A stretch of DNA of 5,062 nt from Flavobacteriaceae bacterium (GTDB lineage Bacteria; Bacteroidota; Bacteroidia; Flavobacteriales; Flavobacteriaceae): the NCBI GenBank assembly GCA_019752245.1, contig JAIEMH010000282.1, positions 1 to 5,062 on the forward strand. Reading direction: 5' to 3'. Positions 1 through 5,062 of the stretch are shown piece by piece (positions within the stretch are counted from its first letter, which is position 1; each line of letters begins with the position of its first letter). The notes beneath the pieces are model-generated. The model worked only from the letters and a program-made list of their open reading frames with translations, did not search any database and was not told where the DNA came from. The position numbers and the translations under genes were made by a program.

Positions 1-5
1 CGCAT
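1..5 (-). CDS. Start codon of a downstream gene cut by the window edge, possibly triosephosphate isomerase (tpiA)
   Basis: Only ATGCG of this gene is visible: ATG at 5-3 on the minus strand, then two bases of a codon that would be Arg if it is CGN. An excellent Shine-Dalgarno site precedes it, which supports a real start. The tpiA suggestion rests on context: the preceding codons look like the end of pgk, tpiA commonly follows pgk in Firmicutes operons, and TpiA proteins often begin MR. Five bases cannot prove identity. Confidence 0.35.
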
Positions 6-11
6 GATCGT

Positions 12-17
12 CCTCCT
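12..17 (-). promoter_or_regulatory. Strong Shine-Dalgarno site AGGAGG
   Basis: AGGAGG lies on the minus strand 6 nt before the ATG at 5-3, which is near-ideal spacing. It is unlike the two main genes in this window, whose start regions are A/T-rich with no Shine-Dalgarno, as is normal in Bacteroidota. The site therefore fits a Firmicutes-like source for the leftmost ~115 bp and supports a chimeric join inside the susD frame. Confidence 0.75.
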
Positions 18-32
18 ATATTTTGGGTTATA

Positions 33-116
33 TTATTTATCGTTAGCTGCAGCAACACCAGGAAGTTCTTTACCCTCAAGAAACTCTAAGGAAGCACCAC
101 CACCAGTTGAAATATC
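33..116 (-). other. Phosphoglycerate kinase C-terminal-like tail joined in frame to SusD
   Basis: Residues 381-407 of the SusD reading frame do not resemble any SusD C-terminus I know. They match the conserved end of phosphoglycerate kinase: ISTGGGASLEFLEGK, then ELPGVAA, ending in NDK. In phosphoglycerate kinase this is the last helix and loop region, with a Gly-rich STGGG motif near the nucleotide-binding site. The ending AAANDK followed by a stop is, from memory, like clostridial or lachnospiral enzymes. This stretch uses GAG, CTT and TCC codons, which are less common in the rest of susD. The join is near positions 111-119 (residues 380-382) but cannot be fixed exactly. Only about 26 residues are present, so this is a fragment with no catalytic capacity. 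The resemblance is seen in the sequence; foreign origin is inferred. Confidence 0.8.
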
Positions 117-1256
117 AGCATTTGTTGGTAAATATTTTTTCAAGAAATAACCAGTATCTAAATAACCACCAACATAATCGCACTTACCTGCTAATTTTAA
201 TGCTTTCGCGTCATAAATAGTTGAAGAAAATCTTGGATCACCTACCATAAAATCATAGAAATTTTGAGTAAAAACATTGAAGCACCATCCTGATGGTAAT
301 TGCAATGCTGGCGCGCTAACGTAAGAATAACTTCTTGGTCCAACCATTACACATACAGAGTTACCTTCGTCTGCGCCTGATCCCCAAAAACCCCAATCAG
401 AATTTGCTAAATTGGTATGAACCACTTCAATAATTGATTCTGTATTGAACTTATTAGAAACAACCCATAAATCACTAAAATTTGTTAGCAATTTATATCC
501 ATAAGAGCTTGTAGTTCCTGGGGTTCCATTTACATCTGCTAATTGGGCAGCAGCTAATGCATTTTTACCTTCATATAAATAAACTTTACCTAACAATGCC
601 TTTGCCGCACCTCTTGATAATCTTCCAGATTCAGCTGAAGTAACAGTCATTGGTAAATCTGGAATTGCTTGTACTAAATCACTTTCGATTTGTGCATATA
701 TTGCAGAAGGTGCTGCTTGTGGCACATTATAAATTTCACTAGGATTTAATACACCAGTAATTAATGGAACATTTTTAAACATTCTTACTAGGTTAAAATA
801 GTATAATGCTCTTAATGCTTTTGCTTCTGCAGTAAATCTTACTTTGTAAGAATCATTCATGTTTACACCAGGAATTTTACTAATTAAAATATTAGCTCTG
901 TAGATTCCTTTGTAATGATCACTCCAAAAGCTTCCAGGCATAATGGTTGGGTTCAAGGTAAAGTTTGAAAATCCTTGAATACCTGCTCCATCAGATGCCG
1001 ATCCGCCACCAGCATATTGGTCATCTGAACCAGCATTCATCATTGTAATCATATTATCAAAGCCTCCTGAATTTTTTTTCAAGATATCATAAGTTGCTGC
1101 CAAACCTGCATAAGCTTGGTTATAATTTTGATAATAACTTTCAGTATTAATTACTCCTTTGTTAGGGTCTTCTAATTCACTTTCTGAACACGAAACTAAC
1201 AGTACGCTACTCAAAGCACCCATTAGTAAATATTTGTTAAAGAATTTAATTTTCAT
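33..1256 (-). CDS. SusD/RagB-family surface glycan-binding lipoprotein with an aberrant C-terminus
   Basis: The product is a SusD-like lipoprotein, expected on the outer face of the outer membrane, where the family binds glycans and caps the SusC transporter. It has a lipoprotein signal peptide (residues 1-22) with lipobox LVSC, Cys23 as the predicted lipidated residue, and acidic residues right after it (SESELED), as in Bacteroidota surface lipoproteins. Family hallmarks follow: AEAKALRALYYFNLVRMF (143-160), NVPLIT (162-167), the helix around YAQIESDLVQAIPDLP (187-202), and GRLSRGAAKALLGKVYLYEG (211-230), which are TPR-like SusD helices. The start fits because the signal peptide begins at once and it lies 17 bp after the susC stop. 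No Shine-Dalgarno is present, as usual in this phylum. At 407 residues it is shorter than the usual 450-600. The expected C-terminal part, including the usual RYADVLLMYAEA-type helix, is missing. From about residue 381 the sequence reads as phosphoglycerate kinase instead. Family assignment is firm; the C-terminus is probably not native. Confidence 0.93.
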   Translation of the reverse strand: MKIKFFNKYLLMGALSSVLLVSCSESELEDPNKGVINTESYYQNYNQAYAGLAATYDILKKNSGGFDNMITMMNAGSDDQYAGGGSASDGAGIQGFSNFTLNPTIMPGSFWSDHYKGIYRANILISKIPGVNMNDSYKVRFTAEAKALRALYYFNLVRMFKNVPLITGVLNPSEIYNVPQAAPSAIYAQIESDLVQAIPDLPMTVTSAESGRLSRGAAKALLGKVYLYEGKNALAAAQLADVNGTPGTTSSYGYKLLTNFSDLWVVSNKFNTESIIEVVHTNLANSDWGFWGSGADEGNSVCVMVGPRSYSYVSAPALQLPSGWCFNVFTQNFYDFMVGDPRFSSTIYDAKALKLAGKCDYVGGYLDTGYFLKKYLPTNADISTGGGASLEFLEGKELPGVAAANDK

Positions 1257-1273
1257 ATTTCTTTTATTTTATG
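1257..1273 (-). promoter_or_regulatory. 17-bp susC-susD intergenic gap with A-rich translation start region
   Basis: The gap between the susC stop and the susD ATG is purine/A-rich on the minus strand (AAAATAAAAGAAAT before ATG) and has no Shine-Dalgarno. The short spacing and lack of a terminator indicate that susC and susD are co-transcribed. A-rich leaders of this kind are typical of Bacteroidota translation starts. Confidence 0.6.
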
Positions 1274-4200
1274 TTAAAATTGAGCGTTAACGCCGAATAA
1301 AAATGTTCTTGCTTGTGGATAATAACCTCTATCAATTCCTGAAATATCTCCACCAATTTCTGGATCATAACCAGAGTATTTTGTTAATGTTAAAAGATTT
1401 TCGCCAGTTACATATAATCTAATTTTACTTACTCCAATTTTATTGGTTACCAATTGAGGCAAAGTATATCCTACCTGAACCAATTTCAATCTAAAATAGT
1501 CACCATCTTCTAAATAAAAGTCAGATGGTTTACTAAAGTTACCGTTAGAATCATCGTTTGTTAATCTTGGATAATCATTAGATGTTCCTTCTCCAGTCCA
1601 TCTTTGAAGTGCGTCTTTAGTGTAATTAGCATTTAAAATATCTAAACGACGTATACCTTTAAAAATCTTGTTTCCAGATACACCTTGAGTAAATACCATT
1701 AAATCAAAACCTTTATACTCTGCATTTAACGTAAGACCAAAAGTAAATTTAGGTAGTGGACTTCCTAAGAATGTTTGATCATTTCCATCAATTTTTCCAT
1801 CACCATTTAAATCTGACCATCTAAAATCTCCAGGTTTAGCACCAGGTTGAATTAATCCACCAGCTGCATTAGTATAAGCATTTATTTCTGATTGATTTTG
1901 GAATATTCCAGCAGTTTGGTAACCATAGAACGATTGGTATGCATGTCCTACTTGGGTTCTTGTAATTGGCCCCATTGATTGAAAACCAGCACCATTGATA
2001 AATTCTCTAGTACCAATGTTTGTTACTTCATTTTTTAAAGTTGCAAAATTTCCGTTAGCAGAAAAGTTTAAATCTCCAAACTTCTTTTTGTAGCCTAATT
2101 CAATTTCTATTCCTCTGTTAAGCATGTCTGCAACGTTTGCCCACGGATCTGAATCTACTCCAACATAACCAGGAACAGCTACAGTTTGTAAAATTCCTTT
2201 AGTAACTTTATTAAAATAATCAAATGTTAAATTAAAATTATTTAAAAACCTTATGTCAATACCAATATCGGTTTGAGTTGTTTCTTCCCATTTTAAGTCA
2301 GGATTTGGAATTGTATTTGGGCTATATCCAGAAACAATATCGTTTCCAATAGTATAGTTTCTACCACCACCGATTGTAGCTTTCCATTGGTTTGGAGATA
2401 ATGGTTTATCATTACCATTTGTACCCCAACCAAGACGCAATTTTACAGTGTTTACAATTTTATTTTCTTTCCAAAAATCTTCTTTATTTACTACCCATCC
2501 AACAGATGCTGAAGGAAATACTCCGTATTTTTGATCTACACCAAATTTAGAAGAACCATCTCTTCTTACAATTCCGGTAAATAAGTATTTTTCTTTATAA
2601 TCATAATTTAAACGACCAAATAATGATGTATTAATATATTGATCTCCTCCATCCCATGCATAAGAATTTCTGCTCGATTGTGGTACATCAAAATTAAAAG
2701 AAGCCTCATTATAATTTTGAGTTGGAATATTAAAATAAGTTACTCCTGAACCATTTGAAATATTATTTTTATAATATCCTGTTCCAATCATTCCAGTTAA
2801 AGTGTGCTTTCCGAATGATTTTTTATAAGTTAAATAGTTTTCGAAAGACCAGTCCAATCTTTTACCATTAGTTCTCGAAATATTATTTTGGGTATTATTG
2901 ATTGTTGGACTCAAATAAAAATGTGGCGTAAATGACTCACTACCATAATAGGTTAATTTTCCACCAATTACAGATTTAAAAGTTAAATCCTTAATAGGTT
3001 TAAATTCAAGAAATGCATTTCCGAAGAAATCGTCTGCCCAGCCATAATTTCCTAAACGTGTTTTAGCGTAAGCAAGTGGATTAGACATTTCTTGTCCTAC
3101 CAAAGGAGATATTCCGTAAGGATTTCCATTTGCATCAGAAAAATATTGATTGTTTGGCACATAATAACCTGACCCAATTTGAGTTGGATCTGTAATAACA
3201 ACTGGAGTAATTGGATCTAAATTTAATGCCGAACTTAATGGACCGCCAAATTCACTATTTGTATTACCCAATCCTACAGATTTGTCGTGTACATAGGTAA
3301 AATTCTGTCCAACAGTTACATGGTTAGTAACTTTGTGGGTAGAATTTAATCTTACAGTAGTTCTTTTATAATTAGAAATTTCATTTGAAACTATTCCTCC
3401 ATAATTTAAATATCCGAAAGAAGAGTAAAAAGTTGATTTATCATTACCTCCAGAAAGATTAAATTCATGATTTTCACGAGTTGCAGTACTAAAAATTTGA
3501 TTTTGCCAGTTTGTTCCTTCTCCATAAGATTGTGGATTTGGGAATAAAATTGAACCACCAGCAGCAACAGATTTTTCATTTAAAATTGTAGCATACTCAG
3601 TAGCATTCAACATGTCTAATTTTCTACTTACAGTTGAAGAACCAAAAGTTCCATTGTAACCAATACTCATTTTTCCTGATTTACCTTTTTTAGTAGTAAT
3701 TAATACAACTCCAGCAGCGGCACTTACTCCATAAATTGCTGTAGAAGCAGCATCTTTTAATACTTCCATAGATTCAATGTCTGATTGGTTAATTGTTCCA
3801 ATAGCATTTGCTTCAAGTACAATTCCATCAACTACATATAATGGATTATTAACACCATTACCACCAAAAGTAGTAACTCCTCTAACTCTTACAGAAGATG
3901 CAGAACCTGGTTGACCTGCATTTACAGCAACTGTAACACCTGCTGTTCTACCTTGAAGAACTTGTTCTACTCTACCGGTTGGAACTTGCTCAATATCTTT
4001 TGCTTTTATACTTGATATGGCTCCGGTTATACTACTTTTCTTTTGTGAACCATAACCAACATTAACAACCACTTCATCAAGTGTGTTTTTTTCTTCAATA
4101 AGTGAGATTTTCATTTCACCACTTGTAATTTGAACTTCTTTGGAAGAATAACCAAGATAAGAAACTACCAAAGTCTTTGCTTCAGCTGAAACATTCAATA

Positions 4201-4399
4201 TAAACTTTCCGTCTATATCTGTAGATGCTCCAGTTGAAGTTCCTTTTACTGATACATTAGCACCAGGTAAAGGAGCTCCATCTGATGTTACTGTACCAGA
4301 CACTTTTTTTTGTGCATTAGCAGATACAATAAAGATGAAGAACATAGATAAAAGGAAAAATTTATCCCTAAATCTGTCTGAAAATAACTTTACATTCAT
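1274..4399 (-). CDS. SusC/RagA-family TonB-dependent outer-membrane glycan transporter
   Basis: This is a complete 1041-residue SusC-type transporter, a normal length for the family, expected to import oligosaccharides across the outer membrane using TonB-ExbBD energy. Domains in order: signal peptide 1-29, with likely cleavage at SANA/Q; a CarboxypepD_reg-like beta-sandwich (about 32-100), with PLPGANVSVKGTSTG and DIDGKF; the SusC signature LDEVVVNVGYG (107-117); the plug domain (about 118-240), with RVRG (171-174), NPLYVVDGI (185-193) and IESMEVLKDAASTAIYG (208-224), then VVLITTKKGK (231-240); and a 22-strand-type barrel to the end, closing with FLFGVNAQF and a terminal Phe. An Asp-rich loop DLNGDGKIDGND (863-874) resembles a calcium-binding EF-hand or dockerin loop and is common in SusC barrels. 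ATG at 4399 is chosen because the signal peptide starts there; the upstream bases are A/T-rich with no Shine-Dalgarno. It is the first gene of the susCD pair and follows a regulator gene. No frameshift or missing domain is visible. The substrate cannot be read from the sequence. Confidence 0.97.
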   Translation of the reverse strand: MNVKLFSDRFRDKFFLLSMFFIFIVSANAQKKVSGTVTSDGAPLPGANVSVKGTSTGASTDIDGKFILNVSAEAKTLVVSYLGYSSKEVQITSGEMKISLIEEKNTLDEVVVNVGYGSQKKSSITGAISSIKAKDIEQVPTGRVEQVLQGRTAGVTVAVNAGQPGSASSVRVRGVTTFGGNGVNNPLYVVDGIVLEANAIGTINQSDIESMEVLKDAASTAIYGVSAAAGVVLITTKKGKSGKMSIGYNGTFGSSTVSRKLDMLNATEYATILNEKSVAAGGSILFPNPQSYGEGTNWQNQIFSTATRENHEFNLSGGNDKSTFYSSFGYLNYGGIVSNEISNYKRTTVRLNSTHKVTNHVTVGQNFTYVHDKSVGLGNTNSEFGGPLSSALNLDPITPVVITDPTQIGSGYYVPNNQYFSDANGNPYGISPLVGQEMSNPLAYAKTRLGNYGWADDFFGNAFLEFKPIKDLTFKSVIGGKLTYYGSESFTPHFYLSPTINNTQNNISRTNGKRLDWSFENYLTYKKSFGKHTLTGMIGTGYYKNNISNGSGVTYFNIPTQNYNEASFNFDVPQSSRNSYAWDGGDQYINTSLFGRLNYDYKEKYLFTGIVRRDGSSKFGVDQKYGVFPSASVGWVVNKEDFWKENKIVNTVKLRLGWGTNGNDKPLSPNQWKATIGGGRNYTIGNDIVSGYSPNTIPNPDLKWEETTQTDIGIDIRFLNNFNLTFDYFNKVTKGILQTVAVPGYVGVDSDPWANVADMLNRGIEIELGYKKKFGDLNFSANGNFATLKNEVTNIGTREFINGAGFQSMGPITRTQVGHAYQSFYGYQTAGIFQNQSEINAYTNAAGGLIQPGAKPGDFRWSDLNGDGKIDGNDQTFLGSPLPKFTFGLTLNAEYKGFDLMVFTQGVSGNKIFKGIRRLDILNANYTKDALQRWTGEGTSNDYPRLTNDDSNGNFSKPSDFYLEDGDYFRLKLVQVGYTLPQLVTNKIGVSKIRLYVTGENLLTLTKYSGYDPEIGGDISGIDRGYYPQARTFLFGVNAQF

Positions 4400-4509
4400 A
4401 AGCGTTTAAAATTTTAGTTTGGTTAATTTTTTACAAGACATTTTTATGCCTTGTTAACATGGTGTTAAATTATCTAATAATAAAAAGTGAATTTGATAAT
4501 CAACCTTAA

Positions 4510-4540
4510 CAAAATATTTACATATTGAAATTTTATTCAA
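4510..4540 (-). promoter_or_regulatory. Possible Bacteroidota-type promoter for susC
   Basis: On the minus strand TTG at 4540-4538 is followed after 21 nt by TATTTTG at 4516-4510. This resembles the Bacteroidota housekeeping promoter (TTG or TTTG near -33, TAnnTTTG near -7) but is one base short in the -7 element. It would give a leader of roughly 100 nt before the susC ATG. The region is very AT-rich, so chance matches are likely. An exact TAnnTTTG match (TAATTTTG, 4621-4614) lies further upstream but lacks a TTG at the right distance. Confidence 0.25.
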
Positions 4541-4559
4541 TTATAAATATAAAATTCGT

Positions 4560-4664
4560 AAAAACACCTTAAAACAATAAGGTCTACACAAATTGTATAG
4601 ACCTAAAATTGCGCAAAATTAGCTTACGAAAAGGTTATTGTTAAGGTAATGATAAGGTGTTTTT
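4560..4664. repeat. Nested inverted-repeat region upstream of susC
   Basis: The outer arms are a perfect 12-bp inverted repeat, AAAAACACCTTA (4560-4571) and TAAGGTGTTTTT (4653-4664). They extend to CGT/ACG with one unpaired base. Inside, AACAATAA (4573-4580) is complementary to TTATTGTT (4635-4642), and the 25-bp quasi-palindrome at 4580-4604 sits between. The outer and inner arms share bases with other copies of the same hexamer, so alternative pairings are possible. The role is unknown; regulatory binding sites, an RNA structure or a tiny MITE-like element are all possible. No transposase or clear target duplication is seen. Confidence 0.55.
4580..4604. promoter_or_regulatory. 25-bp quasi-palindrome between regulator and susC (operator or terminator hairpin)
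   Basis: Perfect 7-bp arms AGGTCTA (4580-4586) and TAGACCT (4598-4604) enclose an inner ACA/TGT pairing (4588-4590 with 4594-4596) and a 3-nt loop, with one C/A mismatch between. As RNA from the minus strand it would form a stable hairpin 76 nt after the regulator stop, followed by a moderately T-rich TATTGTTTT. It could be the terminator of the regulator gene, an operator, or an attenuator at the head of the susC transcript. The T-run is too interrupted for a confident intrinsic terminator. Confidence 0.5.
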
Positions 4665-4679
4665 GACGTTTTTGTAAAG

Positions 4680-5062
4680 TTAAATACTCAAAATATAATC
4701 TACCAATCCATCATTATGCATTAAATTTAGTTTTTTACGCAAACGATGTCGTTTTATTTCCATACTTCGTATTGAAATATTTAACATTGGAGCAATCTCT
4801 TTAGAGGTTAAATTAAGTCTTAAATAGGCACAAAGTTTCAAATCACTTGGACTAAGTGTTGGATGCTTAATTTTTATACGCTTTAGGAAATCTTTGTCAA
4901 CATTATCAAATGCCTCTTTAAAAATACTGGGCGTTGAAAAAATTCAATTAATTTTTACCATCAGCCTCTTAGTCTCATAGACCACTTTATTAGACAAATA
5001 AAAACAAAGTTCTTTCCATTGTTCGGAACAGCAATTTAATCGCTCATTTCAATGTCTCTTTC
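4680..5062 (-). pseudogene. C-terminal part of a LuxR-type HTH transcriptional regulator, frame disrupted upstream and cut by the window edge
   Basis: The minus-strand frame ending in TAA at 4682-4680 is open for 87 codons back to a TGA at 4946-4944. It encodes a typical LuxR/GerE-like DNA-binding domain: FLKRIKIKHP, then LSPSDLKLCAYLRLNLTSKE (4856-4797), IAPMLNISIRSMEIKRHRLR (ending near 4737) and KKLNL, with the tail DGLVDYILSI. This matches the end of the large flavobacterial PUL regulators that carry sensor/Y_Y_Y domains further upstream. Upstream of 4944 the same frame continues with family-like text (NERLN, KELCFYLSNK, 5048-5000) but meets a second TGA at 5051-5049, while ERDIEMS appears in another frame (5062-5042). 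The conserved Trp expected shortly before FKEAF is missing. Either the gene is decayed or the sequence near this edge contains errors. If intact in the organism, it would be the activator of the downstream susCD pair. Confidence 0.72.

Larger units (their letters stand above)
4400..4679. other. 280-bp AT-rich intergenic region between regulator and susC
   Basis: No convincing gene is seen on either strand. The half near the regulator holds the nested inverted repeats. The hexamer TAAGGT or its complement ACCTTA occurs five times: 4503-4508, 4566-4571, 4578-4583, 4642-4647 and 4653-4658. The half near susC (about 4400-4500) is plain AT-rich sequence without a repeat I would defend, presumably the 5' leader of the susC transcript. 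The region should contain the susCD promoter and the target sites of the neighbouring regulator. Confidence 0.6.

Noticed and set aside
33..1256. A deliberate bifunctional SusD-phosphoglycerate kinase fusion
   Set aside because: Only about 26 residues of the kinase are present, without its substrate-binding N-domain or most of the C-domain, and a surface lipoprotein would not meet the kinase's cytoplasmic substrates.
1778..1813. Dockerin or EF-hand domain within SusC (DLNGDGKIDGND)
   Set aside because: It is a single loop embedded in the barrel sequence, a common feature of SusC proteins, and there is no second repeat as in a dockerin.
4580..4610. Confident intrinsic terminator of the regulator gene
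   Set aside because: The hairpin is good, but the T-run after it is interrupted (TATTGTTTT) and it lies 76 nt from the stop codon. An operator role is equally possible.
4560..4664. Insertion sequence bounded by the 12-bp inverted repeat
   Set aside because: There are only about 105 bp between the outer ends, no transposase and no clear target-site duplication. Kept only as a weak MITE alternative.
4944..5051. TGA read as Trp (alternative genetic code) in the regulator frame
   Set aside because: The two TGA codons do not fall where the conserved Trp is expected relative to FKEAF. SusC and SusD use TGG for Trp and have no internal TGA, and other frame anomalies are present nearby.

Overview
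The window looks like part of a low-GC Bacteroidota genome, most likely a Flavobacterium-like member of the Flavobacteriia. The evidence is a susC/susD pair, AT-rich codon use with TTA-dominated leucine, no Shine-Dalgarno sequences in front of the two main genes, and a regulator tail of a type I associate with flavobacterial polysaccharide-utilisation loci (PULs). Every gene recognised is on the minus strand, so transcription runs from high to low coordinates.

In order of transcription: (1) 5062-4680 is the C-terminal end of a LuxR-type helix-turn-helix regulator. Its last 87 codons are open and carry a convincing DNA-binding domain. Further upstream the reading frame is broken by two in-frame TGA codons and apparent frame changes. 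(2) 4679-4400 is a 280-bp AT-rich intergenic region with nested inverted repeats and five copies of the hexamer TAAGGT/ACCTTA. It probably holds the regulator's terminator and/or the susC promoter and operator. (3) 4399-1274 is a complete 1041-residue SusC/RagA TonB-dependent outer-membrane transporter. (4) After a 17-bp gap, 1256-33 is a SusD/RagB surface lipoprotein. (5) 32-1 holds a strong AGGAGG site and an ATG at the very edge of the window.

SusC and SusD would form one outer-membrane glycan-uptake complex, with SusD as the lid over the SusC barrel. The upstream regulator is placed to control them. No glycoside hydrolase or other substrate-specific enzyme is present, so the glycan cannot be named.

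The most notable observation is at the left end. The SusD frame is normal up to about residue 380, then changes into what reads as the extreme C-terminus of phosphoglycerate kinase (ISTGGGASLEF...). It is followed by a canonical Shine-Dalgarno site and ATGCG, which fits the start of triosephosphate isomerase (MR...) in a pgk-tpiA operon of a Firmicutes-like organism. The join therefore looks like a chimera between a Bacteroidota susD and a foreign pgk-tpiA segment, more likely an assembly or cloning artefact than a natural fusion. With the damaged frame at the right end, both edges of the window deserve a quality check. I do not see a clearly new biological system here.
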